DNA of 64,000 nt, from assembly GCA_022448525.1 (NCBI GenBank), contig JAKVCX010000009.1, positions 249,466 to 313,465 of the forward strand. The letters run 5' to 3'. Below the pieces are notes generated by a model that saw nothing but the letters and a program-made list of their open reading frames with translations, ran no database searches and had not been told where the DNA came from. This document shows, piece by piece, positions 25,776 to 35,402 of this stretch. Source of the DNA: Tenacibaculum sp. (GTDB lineage Bacteria; Bacteroidota; Bacteroidia; Flavobacteriales; Flavobacteriaceae). Position 1 is the first letter of the stretch. Every line of letters begins with the position of its first letter. A program made the position numbers and the translations under genes.

Positions 25776-26987
25776 CTACTCTTGAGCTAAAGCATTAGCG
25801 CAAATCCAACCACCAGTCCAAGCGTTTTGAAAGTTAAATCCTCCAGTTACAGCGTCGATATTTAAAATTTCGCCAACGTAAAATAGGTTTTTATGGAGTT
25901 TGCTTTCAAAGCGTTTGAAATTAATTTCTTTTAAATCAATTCCTCCAGCCGTTACAAATTCTTCTTTAAACGTAGATTTTCCATCTGCATTAAATGTAGC
26001 TTTAGTAAGTTGTTCAGCTAGAGATGATAGTTGAGTTTTATTGGTGTCTGCCCAATTTTGTTGTAATCGAATTTTACTGGCAATAATTAATCGCTCCCAT
26101 AAACGTCTTGGAATTTCTGGAAAAGGAGATTTTAAACCGATTTGTTTACGTGAGTTTTTATTTTTTAGATCTAGAAGTTCTTCTGAGATTTGTTCTTCTG
26201 ATTTTGAAATCCAATTGACACTAACACTGTATTTGTAGTTTTTATCAGCTAAAATTCTTGCTCCAAAAGCAGAAAGTTTTAAAACTGCCGGGCCGCTCAT
26301 TCCCCAGTGAGTAATTAATAAAGGTCCATAGTTTTCTAATTTAGTTCCGTTAATTTTTACCGTAGCATTTGGTACGGAAACTCCTCCTAAATCTTTAATT
26401 CGATTATCTTTTATATTGAATGTAAATAAAGATGGAACAGTTGGAATAATAGAATGATTTAATTCTTTTGAAATATCCCAAATCTTTTTACTACTTCCAG
26501 CCGCAATAACTAGTTTATCTGCAAGGAACTCTCCTTCTTTAGTTTTAACAATCCATTTTTTACCTTGCTTGCTAAAAGATGTAACACCTTTACTAGTAAG
26601 AATTTTAATGTTTAAACGATTAATTTCTTTGTGAAAACAATCAATGATTGCTTGTGAAGTATTTGCTTCAGGAAAAACTCTATTATCGCTTTCAATTTTT
26701 AGAGGAACTCCTTTGTTTTCAAACCATTCAAAAGTATCGCCAGTCATAAACTGATGAAATGGTCCTAGGAGTTCTTTTTGTCCTCGTGGATAAAATTTTG
26801 TTAGTTCTTTGGGTTCAAAGCAAGCATGAGTTACATTGCATCTTCCGCCCCCAGAAATCTTAACTTTTTGTAAAACATCTTTTCCTTTTTCAAGAATTGT
26901 AATGTCTAAATTCGGATTTAATTCTTTCGCATTAATTGCTGTAAAAAAACCTGCGGCACCGCCACCGATAATTACAATTTTACTCAT
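25776..26987 (-). CDS. HI0933/YhiN-type FAD flavoprotein
   Basis: A 403-residue protein with an FAD dinucleotide fold at the N terminus (IIGGGAAGFFTAINA) and the family motifs 'ISGGGRCNVTH', 'AAGSSKKIW', 'HWGMSGPAVL', 'TAGGIDLKEI' and 'DAVTGGFNFQNAWTGG' near the end. Family members are predicted oxidoreductases with unclear substrates. Its start overlaps the GHMP kinase stop by 4 bases, so it is in the HMG-CoA reductase operon, which raises a possible link to isoprenoid or lipid metabolism. Confidence 0.9.
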   Translation of the reverse strand: MSKIVIIGGGAAGFFTAINAKELNPNLDITILEKGKDVLQKVKISGGGRCNVTHACFEPKELTKFYPRGQKELLGPFHQFMTGDTFEWFENKGVPLKIESDNRVFPEANTSQAIIDCFHKEINRLNIKILTSKGVTSFSKQGKKWIVKTKEGEFLADKLVIAAGSSKKIWDISKELNHSIIPTVPSLFTFNIKDNRIKDLGGVSVPNATVKINGTKLENYGPLLITHWGMSGPAVLKLSAFGARILADKNYKYSVSVNWISKSEEQISEELLDLKNKNSRKQIGLKSPFPEIPRRLWERLIIASKIRLQQNWADTNKTQLSSLAEQLTKATFNADGKSTFKEEFVTAGGIDLKEINFKRFESKLHKNLFYVGEILNIDAVTGGFNFQNAWTGGWICANALAQE

Positions 26988-27913
26988 AAAATCATGTCTT
27001 TGTAAGGAATAACTGTTGTATATCCTTTCTGTTTAAAATAGTTCGGTGTGTCTTGGTTTCCTGTTGCTAAAATGAAATCGCCTCCCCAAGCTCCTAAACT
27101 TTTTACTTGTCCAAAGTAATCTGAGAATAATAGATCTTTTACTTTTGGTAGCTCAATAATAGACGAAATAATTGTTTCATGCTCAGCGATAAGAAGTTCA
27201 AATTCTGATAAAGATTTGGCGGAATCCATCTCTTTTGATATTTCTGAAATTCTATTTATCTCGCTTTCTATAAACTGTTTCTTTTCTCGGTATCTTTTAA
27301 TTCCTTCTCTACTGTTCTGTTTTTGATTTAAATACACAAAGAATAAATTGTCCTTGAAAATAGGAGAGAAGTTAACTTCAGAAATAATGGGTTTTCTATC
27401 TTTTAATGTATAGAAAATAGGAGAGTTATATTTAGCACAAGCAATATCATAACCACTTCCAGAAAATGCATTCCATAATAAGTCAAACGGATTAACATTT
27501 GCCCATGTAGCAATATTGTTAATTAAGGTAGAAGAACTCCCTAGTCCCCAATCTTGTGGAAAGGTAAGATTGGTTTTAACGATGCATCCTTTATTGGATT
27601 GTAAGAAATCTGGATTTAGTTTTCTAGCTTCTTGCAATATGTTCTGTAATGTTTCAGCGATAGTTTCAGAACTACCTTCTTTTTCGGAATTGAAAGAAGC
27701 TGAGGTTAATCGAAGTTTCGGTAAGCTGAATTGTGCTTCAAACCAACAATTTCCTTCATTGGTAAAACTTCCCCAAACCAAAATTGGTTCTTCAATAGGT
27801 TCAATCACTAGGTCTTGACCGTATTTAGTTGGAACAGCTAAGGAAGTTGCTCCGTCTAATACAACATATTCTCCAGTGAGTAGTAATTTTCCGTTTGAAT
27901 AGAATTTCTTCAA
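26984..27913 (-). CDS. GYDIA-family GHMP kinase
   Basis: A 309-residue GHMP kinase. 'SNGKLLLTGEYVVLDGA' is at the start, the ATP loop 'PQDWGLGSSSTLI' is at 119-131 and the name-giving GYDIA motif is at 154-158 ('SGSGYDIACAKYNSP'). The substrate of this family is not established as far as I know. Its place in the HMG-CoA reductase operon, and the absence of a separate phosphomevalonate kinase in the window, make that activity a reasonable guess. It overlaps the flavoprotein gene by 4 bases. Confidence 0.85.
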   Translation of the reverse strand: MKKFYSNGKLLLTGEYVVLDGATSLAVPTKYGQDLVIEPIEEPILVWGSFTNEGNCWFEAQFSLPKLRLTSASFNSEKEGSSETIAETLQNILQEARKLNPDFLQSNKGCIVKTNLTFPQDWGLGSSSTLINNIATWANVNPFDLLWNAFSGSGYDIACAKYNSPIFYTLKDRKPIISEVNFSPIFKDNLFFVYLNQKQNSREGIKRYREKKQFIESEINRISEISKEMDSAKSLSEFELLIAEHETIISSIIELPKVKDLLFSDYFGQVKSLGAWGGDFILATGNQDTPNYFKQKGYTTVIPYKDMIL

Positions 27914-27914
27914 T

Positions 27915-28097
27915 TTATGAGTCTTTGTGAGTGTTATTCCTTTTTCTTTTTAAAAACACAGCCATAATTAAACAAACACCAATAAAAATTCCACTAAAAG
28001 CATCAGTTAAATCTTTATCGGCATAAATACCATAAACAGAAGCTAATATTGCGAAAACACCTATTATGATAACTAATATTTCTGTTGATTTTTTCAT
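27915..28097 (-). CDS. Small two-helix membrane protein (60 aa)
   Basis: The 60-residue protein has two membrane segments (about 6-24 and 32-50) and a basic C-terminal tail (LKRKRNNTHKDS). No family recognised. It lies 1 base before the GHMP kinase gene start and 13 bases after the HMG-CoA reductase stop, so it belongs to the operon. The tight packing supports it being real. Confidence 0.6.
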   Translation of the reverse strand: MKKSTEILVIIIGVFAILASVYGIYADKDLTDAFSGIFIGVCLIMAVFLKRKRNNTHKDS

Positions 28098-28110
28098 TGA
28101 TAGTTTTTCT

Positions 28111-29844
28111 CTAAACTAAACCAAATTGTTTAAAATGATGCGTAAAATGCTTCACTTGAAACTTTTTCCAATACTCAAAATCTAAATCTCCAAAGAAAGG
28201 ATGTGTAATTGTTCTTGAAGGCTCTTTTTCAAAAACTTCAAAGAATATGTTTACTTGATGTATTAAATCTTCAATGGCTTCCTCAATTGAGTTAAGCTTT
28301 AAAGGAGTTGGATTTTCTGAAAGAAAAGAGGGTTTAAACCCTGGTTGTAATTCATTTTCCGTATTTAAAAAAGGCTTTCTTCTTGATGCTTTTTCATCAT
28401 CTACGAAAATATCTACTTTCCAGTTTCCATTCGGAATTTGTGTAACAGCGCTTAAATGTTCAATCATTTGTTGCGCATTCATATTCCCGAAAATAGGTTT
28501 AGAATCTATTGTTAAAGATTGAAGTTTATTTCTTACTTCGTTTTCATTTGAAAAGTCGACCCAATTAACTTTAGGTTTTCTTAGTGAATTGATTTTTTCA
28601 ACTACAGCACTATGAGAAACAGTTCTATTTTCAAAATAAGCAACAACTTCCTCTTTTTCACTTTTAGTTGCGTTATGCTGATTCAAAATATTCATCAAGT
28701 GCATTTTCATATGTCCATGTTGAATACCTTTTGTGGTTAATGCTCTTAAAGCTGCGAAATTCTGAGCTAAACCAGCTGCTGCAATGATCTGCATTAAAGT
28801 TCTAGCAGAAGGTTTTTGCATCATATCTAAGGAAAGTTTTGCCATAGGATGTAAAGCGGTTAAACCTCCCACAGTTCCTAAAGCCAAAGGAATTTCAATC
28901 CAAAATTTGAAAATTCCATCCTTTACTTCACAATGTGTTAAACTGGAATACTCTCCATTTCTTGCTGCATAAGCATGTGCTCCAGATTCAATAGCTCTAA
29001 AATCATTTCCAGTAGCTAGAACAACAGCATCAATTCCGTTCATAATTCCTTTGTTATGAGTTACAGCTCTGTAAGGTTCTATTTCTGCGATTTTAACAGC
29101 TTGTTCAAATTTATAAGCAAACTTTTCAGGGTTTTCTCCGCCTAAATCTTTAATAGGACAACTCACTTCAGCGCGAACTAAACACTCGGGCACATAATTA
29201 GACAGAATACTCATGACGATTTCAATGTCGTCATTTCTGAATTTTTTAGCAATCGCTTCTAAACAAGAATTGATAAAATTAGCTCCCATGCTATCTTTTG
29301 TTTCAAAAGTTACATGAAGCTGGTAATAGTCTTGTAGTTTGTTTGTTTTATCTACTAATTCAATGTCTAAAATACCACCACCACGCTTTTCCATGTTTTT
29401 AGTGATAGATGCGGTAGCTGCATAAAGTTCAGTTTTATTTAGTTCGAAATAGTTGTGAAGATCTTTCTTGTCTCCAGCATACATAAAATGAACTTGACCA
29501 ATCTTAGTTGTCGAAATTACTTCGGTTTTAAATCCACCTCGAGTACTCCAATATTTTGCGACTTTTGAGGCTGCTGCAACAACTGAACTTTCCTCAACAA
29601 CCATAGGAACAACATATTCTTTTCCATTAATTAGAAAGTTTGGAGCAATACCATAAGGCATGTAAAAGTTTGAAATAGTATTTTCTATGAAATCGTCATG
29701 GAGTTGTTGTAATTTCTCATCAACATTCCAGTATTGTTTTATAGTTTGAATGATTTCAGGTTGACTGTTGAAATAGTTTTCAGCTAACCAATCAATTTTT
29801 TCTTCTTTACTTAGTTTTGAAAAACCAGAAATAATCTTCGACAT
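28111..29844 (-). CDS. mvaA: HMG-CoA reductase (degradative type) fused to a DUF1569 domain
   Basis: A 577-residue protein. Residues about 1-430 are a class II HMG-CoA reductase. Visible active-site regions are 'THNKGIMNGIDAVVLATGND' (catalytic Lys), 'EIPLALGTVGGLT', 'TTKGIQHGHMKMHL', and the catalytic His in 'TVSHSAVVEKI'. The remaining 145 residues match DUF1569/DinB-like proteins, with 'NAQQMIEHLS' and a tail 'HPFFGDLDFEYWKKFQVKHF-THHFKQFGL'. Class II enzymes are about 430 residues, so the tail is an added domain. It reduces HMG-CoA to mevalonate in the biosynthetic direction here, judged from its operon partners. It heads its operon. Confidence 0.92.
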   Translation of the reverse strand: MSKIISGFSKLSKEEKIDWLAENYFNSQPEIIQTIKQYWNVDEKLQQLHDDFIENTISNFYMPYGIAPNFLINGKEYVVPMVVEESSVVAAASKVAKYWSTRGGFKTEVISTTKIGQVHFMYAGDKKDLHNYFELNKTELYAATASITKNMEKRGGGILDIELVDKTNKLQDYYQLHVTFETKDSMGANFINSCLEAIAKKFRNDDIEIVMSILSNYVPECLVRAEVSCPIKDLGGENPEKFAYKFEQAVKIAEIEPYRAVTHNKGIMNGIDAVVLATGNDFRAIESGAHAYAARNGEYSSLTHCEVKDGIFKFWIEIPLALGTVGGLTALHPMAKLSLDMMQKPSARTLMQIIAAAGLAQNFAALRALTTKGIQHGHMKMHLMNILNQHNATKSEKEEVVAYFENRTVSHSAVVEKINSLRKPKVNWVDFSNENEVRNKLQSLTIDSKPIFGNMNAQQMIEHLSAVTQIPNGNWKVDIFVDDEKASRRKPFLNTENELQPGFKPSFLSENPTPLKLNSIEEAIEDLIHQVNIFFEVFEKEPSRTITHPFFGDLDFEYWKKFQVKHFTHHFKQFGLV

Positions 29845-29865
29845 TCATCTTGTTTTTAGAGAAAA

Positions 29866-29873
29866 CAAAGATA
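29866..29873 (-). promoter_or_regulatory. Promoter -7 box of the HMG-CoA reductase operon
   Basis: TATCTTTG on the minus strand, about 22 bases upstream of the ATG. No clear -33 box. Confidence 0.5.
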
Positions 29874-29994
29874 AATCTTTCAAAGAAAACACATTTATTT
29901 ATCGGAGTTTTCTGTTAATTTACTGTAAAGTTTATTATTTTTTCGTAAACTTGGCAGTCGTTTTATCAAATTATCAAATAAATCAATTTTTTTG

Positions 29995-32172
29995 ATGGGA
30001 AAATCACGCTTATTAGCAATACTAGTAGTATTATTCATAGGAAATAGTATTACAATTACTTCACAAGGAAAGAAAGAAATTACTTTAGAAGAAATTTGGT
30101 CCGGAGCATTCTCTGCAGACCGTATGAATGCACTAAACTCCATGAATGGAGATTTTTATTCAGTTTTAAATTTTAATCAAGAGACTAAAAGTACATCTGT
30201 AGATAAGTACAGTTATGCTACTCAGTTAAAAGTTGAAACTATTGTAGATAGTAAAGATTTATACAATCTTGCTTATTTCACTACATATTCTTTTAATAAT
30301 GATGAAACTAAATTATTATTAGGTACAGATTTTAAACAAGTTTACCGTCATTCATCTAAAGGAACCTTTTATGTGTATGATGTGAAAACGAAAGAGTTAA
30401 CTTTATTAGGTAATGATATTCAAGAACCCACTTTTTCACCTGATAGCAAAAAAGTAGCTTACGCAAAGGAGAACAATCTTTATGTAAGAGATTTAGAAGG
30501 TAATAGAGAAGTGAAAGTTACAACTGATGGTAAGTTTAACTCTATAATTAATGGTACTACAGATTGGGTATACGAAGAAGAATTTGCTTTCGTAAGAGCT
30601 TTCGATTGGAGTGCAGATAGTAACTATGTCGCTTTTTTACGTTTCGATGAAAGTGATGTTGCACAATTTTCTATGAATGTAACAGGGAATGAATTATATC
30701 CTTCTATGAATACATTTAAGTATCCTAAAGCTGGAGAAAAAAATGCAAAAGTAACTTTGAACCTTTTTACTTTTTCTGATAAAAGTGTTAAAAGAATTGA
30801 GCTTTCTAATTATGAGTACATTCCTCGTATTCAATGGACAAAAGAACCAACTGTTTTATCGGTAACAACATTAAATCGTCACCAAAATGATTTAAATTTG
30901 TATTTCTACGATGCTAAAACAAATACGTCAAAAGTTGTATTAAATGAAAAAGATGAAGCATATGTAGATGTTCAAGACAATCTAACATTCTTAGATGATA
31001 ATAGTTTTATTTGGACTAGTGAAAAAGATGGATTCAATCATATTTATCACTATGATAAAACTGGAGCTTTAAAGAATCAAGTAACTAAAGGTAATTGGGA
31101 GGTAACTAACTATTATGGTTTAGATAAGAAGACAAACAGAGTTTTCTATCAATCAGTTGAAAATGGTTCTATCAACAGAGGTGTTTATTCTATTGGGATA
31201 GATGGTTCTGGAAAGAAATTATTATCTCCAAAAACTGGACAGAGCAATGCTTCATTCAGCAAGAACATGAAGTATTTTATTAATACACATTCTTCAGCAA
31301 CGCAAGTTCCTACATATACTTTATTTAACGGGGAAGGTCAAAAAATCAAAACTTTAAAGGATAACTTAGAGTTACAAGTTAAAATTGGAGGATATAAGTT
31401 AAGCAAGAAAGAATTCTTTACTTATAACATTAATGGAAATGACTTAAATATGTGGGTAATTAAACCTGCAGATTTTGACCCTAATAAAAAGTATCCATTA
31501 CTAATGTTTCAATATTCAGGACCAGGTTCTCAGCAAGTAGCAAATCGCTGGAATTCTAGTAATGATTACTGGCACCAAATGTTAGCGCAAAAAGGAATAG
31601 TTGTTGCATGTGTTGATGGAAGAGGTACAGGATTAAAAGGAAGAGATTTCAAGAAAGTAACTCAAAAAGAGTTAGGGAAGTATGAAGTGGAAGATCAAAT
31701 TGCAGCTGCTAAATTTTTCTCAACAGAACCTTATATAGATGCAAATAAAATCGGAATTTGGGGATGGTCTTACGGAGGATTTATGAGTACTAACTGTATC
31801 TTAAAAGGAAATGATGTGTTCTCTATGGCAATTGCAGTAGCACCTGTTACTTCTTGGCGTTTTTATGATACTGTTTATACAGAACGTTACATGACAACAC
31901 CACAAGAAAATCCAACAGGTTATGACGAGAACTCACCTATTTCGCACGCAGATAAATTAAAAGGTAAGTATCTTTTAGTTCATGGTTCTGGAGATGATAA
32001 TGTACATGTTCAAAATACAATGAGAATGGTAAATGCTTTAGTGCAAAATAATAAGCAATTTGATTTGTTTATTTATCCTGATAGAGCACACGGTATTTAC
32101 AGAGGAAAAAACACAAGATTACACTTGTTTACGAAGCTAACCAACTTCGTTCTTGACAATCTAAAAAACTAA
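29995..32172 (+). CDS. Dipeptidyl peptidase IV-type S9 serine peptidase
   Basis: The protein is 725 residues from the ATG at 29995; a TTG one codon earlier is less likely. A signal peptide (about 1-24) leads into an eight-bladed propeller domain, including the 'DWVYEEEF' double-Glu motif that anchors the substrate N terminus. The alpha/beta hydrolase domain follows, with the nucleophile in GWSYGG, Asp in 'GSGDDNVH' and His in 'RAHGI'. It releases X-Pro or X-Ala dipeptides outside the cytoplasm. Two peptide transporter genes follow at 18- and 23-base gaps, forming a peptide-use operon. Confidence 0.93.
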   Translation: MGKSRLLAILVVLFIGNSITITSQGKKEITLEEIWSGAFSADRMNALNSMNGDFYSVLNFNQETKSTSVDKYSYATQLKVETIVDSKDLYNLAYFTTYSFNNDETKLLLGTDFKQVYRHSSKGTFYVYDVKTKELTLLGNDIQEPTFSPDSKKVAYAKENNLYVRDLEGNREVKVTTDGKFNSIINGTTDWVYEEEFAFVRAFDWSADSNYVAFLRFDESDVAQFSMNVTGNELYPSMNTFKYPKAGEKNAKVTLNLFTFSDKSVKRIELSNYEYIPRIQWTKEPTVLSVTTLNRHQNDLNLYFYDAKTNTSKVVLNEKDEAYVDVQDNLTFLDDNSFIWTSEKDGFNHIYHYDKTGALKNQVTKGNWEVTNYYGLDKKTNRVFYQSVENGSINRGVYSIGIDGSGKKLLSPKTGQSNASFSKNMKYFINTHSSATQVPTYTLFNGEGQKIKTLKDNLELQVKIGGYKLSKKEFFTYNINGNDLNMWVIKPADFDPNKKYPLLMFQYSGPGSQQVANRWNSSNDYWHQMLAQKGIVVACVDGRGTGLKGRDFKKVTQKELGKYEVEDQIAAAKFFSTEPYIDANKIGIWGWSYGGFMSTNCILKGNDVFSMAIAVAPVTSWRFYDTVYTERYMTTPQENPTGYDENSPISHADKLKGKYLLVHGSGDDNVHVQNTMRMVNALVQNNKQFDLFIYPDRAHGIYRGKNTRLHLFTKLTNFVLDNLKN

Positions 32173-32190
32173 TAACAAACAACTACTATT

Positions 32191-33711
32191 ATGAATAATT
32201 CTCAAAAAGATATCCTAGGGCATCCTTCAGGACTGTTCTATTTGTTCTTCGCGGAACTTTGGGAGAGATTTTCCTTTTATGGGATGAGAGCTCTATTAAC
32301 CTTGTATATGGTTAATGAAATCTTCAAAGCTCTATCTGAAAGAGATGTAGCCGCAGCTGCAGTTTATGCTTCGTACGGTTCTCTTGTTTATGCTTCCACT
32401 GTAGTGGGAGGAAGAATTTCTGATAAGATTTTGGGAATGAGACAATCAATATTCTTGGGTGGAATATTGATGGCATTAGGTCATTTTGTATTAGCTATTG
32501 AAAACGATATCGCATTTTTCTTAGCATTAGCTTTCATTGTAGTAGGAAATGGTTTTTTTAAGCCTAATATATCCACTTTTGTGGGTTCGTTATATGAAGA
32601 TGGTGATAGAAGAAAAGATTCGGGCTTTACGATTTTCTATATGGGTATAAATATTGGAGGGTTTATAGCTCCATTATTATGCGGGTGGTTAGGTAAAGAA
32701 TATGGTTGGCATTATGGCTTTGGTCTAGCTGGAATTGGAATGTTACTAGGTTTGATATTTTTTTGGAGTGGTATTAGAAAGAATGTTTTTGGAGATAAAG
32801 GGTTGCCGCCAAGTGAAGAAGTATATAACAAGAAAGTTTTAGGCTTGCCCCAAAAAACATTAGTTCCTGTCTTAGCTTTTTTATCAGCTCCATTAATTGC
32901 ATATCTCTTAGCTGAATACAAAGCTATTGGTAATGGAGAATCATTTTTAGGTGATCAAAACATAGTTAATGTTCTTTTCAAAGTTGTTGGTGTAATCGTA
33001 CTATTATACTTAGGTAAAATTATGATGGGAGCAACTGTAGAGGAAAGGAAAAAGTTATTTATGGCAGTTTTAATAACTTTTTTTATGACTATTTTCTGGG
33101 GGTTCCATGAGTTGTCGGGAAGTGTTATCACCTTATTTGCAGATAGAAATGTTGCTTTAGATGGAATCATGAATGCAAGTCAAACTAATTCCTTGAATTC
33201 ATTAGTTATTATACTTTTATCTATTCCAGTTTCTTTGTTGTGGACATATCTTTCAAAGAGAAATTTAAATCCTAGAACGCCTTATAAATTTGGAATGGGT
33301 TTATTACTAGCGGGTATCAGTTTTTATATTTTATCATTGAGTAAAGGAGCAGCTAACGAAGAAGGAATGGTTCCGTTCTTTTATTTATTAGCAATGTATT
33401 TTGTATTATCTATTGGTGAGTTATTTATGTCGCCTGTAGGTCTTTCGAAAATTACTGATTTATCACCTAAAAGAATAATTGCTTTTATGATGGGGATTTG
33501 GTTTTTATCTTCGACATATGCTTTTCAAATAGTAGGATTTATTTCGAAAGAATTAGCGGTTGAAAGTACAGATACAAATGTTGGAGGTTTACAAACTTTG
33601 GCTCTATACACCGATGGTTTTGGTTTGATAGCCAAGTATGCTCTCGCAGCAGGAGCTCTGGTTTTGATAACATCTCCACTTATGAAGAAGTTAATGGGTA
33701 AAGTACACTAA
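32191..33711 (+). CDS. Proton-dependent oligopeptide (POT/PTR2) transporter 1
   Basis: A 506-residue protein with about 14 membrane segments. The E-x-x-E-R-F proton/substrate motif is at the first helix ('FFAELWERFSFYGMRALL'), with PTR2 signatures such as 'GNGFFKPNISTFVG' and 'FYMGINIGGFIAPLLCG'. It imports di- and tripeptides with protons across the inner membrane. It sits between the dipeptidyl peptidase and a second, related transporter. Confidence 0.93.
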   Translation: MNNSQKDILGHPSGLFYLFFAELWERFSFYGMRALLTLYMVNEIFKALSERDVAAAAVYASYGSLVYASTVVGGRISDKILGMRQSIFLGGILMALGHFVLAIENDIAFFLALAFIVVGNGFFKPNISTFVGSLYEDGDRRKDSGFTIFYMGINIGGFIAPLLCGWLGKEYGWHYGFGLAGIGMLLGLIFFWSGIRKNVFGDKGLPPSEEVYNKKVLGLPQKTLVPVLAFLSAPLIAYLLAEYKAIGNGESFLGDQNIVNVLFKVVGVIVLLYLGKIMMGATVEERKKLFMAVLITFFMTIFWGFHELSGSVITLFADRNVALDGIMNASQTNSLNSLVIILLSIPVSLLWTYLSKRNLNPRTPYKFGMGLLLAGISFYILSLSKGAANEEGMVPFFYLLAMYFVLSIGELFMSPVGLSKITDLSPKRIIAFMMGIWFLSSTYAFQIVGFISKELAVESTDTNVGGLQTLALYTDGFGLIAKYALAAGALVLITSPLMKKLMGKVH

Positions 33712-33734
33712 ATTTAAATAACTAAGTTTTATAT

Positions 33735-35309
33735 ATGAAGAATCAAGATATCGATAATCTTTTTAAAGATACAGTATTAGGACATCCAGCAGGATTGTTT
33801 GTGCTGTTTTTTACGGAAATGTGGGAGCGTTTTTCTTATTACGGAATGCGTGCTCTGTTTGTTTTATTTCTTATTAGTTCTGTTACTGATGGTGGTTTTG
33901 GATGGGCTAAGGCTGATGCTTTATCGCTCTATGGAACTTATACCATGGGAGTTTATTTAACTCCAGTATTTGGTGGTTTAATCGCCGATAAATTGTTAGG
34001 TTACAGATGGGCGGTTATTATTGGAGCTTTAATTATGACTTTAGGTCATGCTGCAATGGCCGTAGAAACCCCACTTTTCTTTTATATTGGGATTGGTTGT
34101 TTAATGGTTGGTAATGGTTTATTCAAACCGAATATGACTTCTATTGTTTCTTACATGTATAAAAACCATGAGGAAAAAAAAGATGGTGCTTATTCTATTT
34201 TCTATATGGGAGTTAATGCTGGTGCATTCCTTGGAATTATGTTATGTGGATACATTGGTGAAAATTATTCTTGGTCATTAGGATTCGGTCTAGCAGGTAT
34301 TTTTATGTTTATCGGAATGTTACAGTTTTATTTCACTCAAAATATTTTTGGAGATATAGGGTTACCACCAAGTAAATTAAAAGAATTAAACCTTGAAGCT
34401 ATTGGTAAAGATGGTGATCAAGATTTTGTAGAGAAATCAGAAGAAGAAGTTTCTTCTAAGGTCGTTATAGACAGGTTGATAGCAGTTGGTGTTTTCTGCA
34501 TTTTTACGGTATTCTTTTGGGCTGCTTTTGAGCAAGCTGGAGGTTCTATGACGATTTTTGCAGAGGAATATACACAAAGAAGTTTATCAGGTATTTACGG
34601 TACAATATTTAAATATGTAGATGCATTACTAACTATTTTACCATTAGGTATCATTACTTATGTATTATATCTGTTATTTAAGAAGACCTTTGCAAAATTT
34701 GCAATTGGTAACATTATTCTTTCAATTAGTTTTATCATTATTTGGGGTATTGTTGGTTGGAAAATTAGTGTTGATTTTTCAAAAGAAAGTGTAGAAGTAC
34801 CTGCAACATGGTTTGGAATTTTAAATTCATTGTTTATCATTACACTTGCTCCATTTTTCTCTAAATGGTGGGAGAGTAAATATAATTTATCTGGTACAAT
34901 GAAATATGGTCTTGGACTTTTATTACTAGGTTTAGGATTTGGATTCTTAGCAATGGGTTCACAAGGAATTGTTGCTGGTGAGCCTATCGTAAAAGTTAGC
35001 ATGTTCTGGTTAATCGCAGCTTATTTATTCCATACAATGGGGGAATTATGTATATCACCTGTTAGTTTGTCTTACATTAGTAAGTTAGTACCTGCGAAAT
35101 GGATTGGATTAATGTTCGGAGTTTACTATTTATTTATTGCAATGGGTAATAAATTAGCAGGAACAGTAGGAAGTTACATTGAAGAAATTGAAAAGGCATA
35201 TTCTATTTCTGGATTCTTCTTAATTTTTACTGCAATTCCAATTATTGCTGGATTAATTATCGCAGGAATGAGTCCATTAATGAAGAGATTAATGCACGGA
35301 GTAAAGTAA
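33735..35309 (+). CDS. Proton-dependent oligopeptide (POT/PTR2) transporter 2
   Basis: A 524-residue paralogue of the preceding transporter with the same entry motif ('FFTEMWERFSYYGMRALF') and 'GNGLFKPNMTSIV'. It differs by a Glu-rich cytoplasmic loop (about 215-240), suggesting different specificity or control. Tandem POT genes are common in flavobacteria. A strong terminator follows. Confidence 0.93.
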   Translation: MKNQDIDNLFKDTVLGHPAGLFVLFFTEMWERFSYYGMRALFVLFLISSVTDGGFGWAKADALSLYGTYTMGVYLTPVFGGLIADKLLGYRWAVIIGALIMTLGHAAMAVETPLFFYIGIGCLMVGNGLFKPNMTSIVSYMYKNHEEKKDGAYSIFYMGVNAGAFLGIMLCGYIGENYSWSLGFGLAGIFMFIGMLQFYFTQNIFGDIGLPPSKLKELNLEAIGKDGDQDFVEKSEEEVSSKVVIDRLIAVGVFCIFTVFFWAAFEQAGGSMTIFAEEYTQRSLSGIYGTIFKYVDALLTILPLGIITYVLYLLFKKTFAKFAIGNIILSISFIIIWGIVGWKISVDFSKESVEVPATWFGILNSLFIITLAPFFSKWWESKYNLSGTMKYGLGLLLLGLGFGFLAMGSQGIVAGEPIVKVSMFWLIAAYLFHTMGELCISPVSLSYISKLVPAKWIGLMFGVYYLFIAMGNKLAGTVGSYIEEIEKAYSISGFFLIFTAIPIIAGLIIAGMSPLMKRLMHGVK

Positions 35310-35335
35310 TAACTTTTACTTTAAGAATATATTAC

Positions 35336-35368
35336 AACCTATCAAAGTAAAATTTGATAGGTTTTTTT
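35336..35368 (+). terminator. Terminator of the peptide-use operon
   Basis: AACCTATCAAA (35336-35346) pairs perfectly with TTTGATAGGTT (35353-35363), followed by T residues. Confidence 0.85.
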
Positions 35369-35369
35369 G

Positions 35370-35377
35370 TAAATTTG
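35370..35377 (+). promoter_or_regulatory. Promoter -7 box of the thioredoxin-like gene
   Basis: TAAATTTG matches TAnnTTTG immediately after the terminator and 25 bases before the ATG. The -33 position falls in the terminator stem and is poor. Confidence 0.45.
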
Positions 35378-35402
35378 GAATACATATTGAGACATATAGA
35401 TT

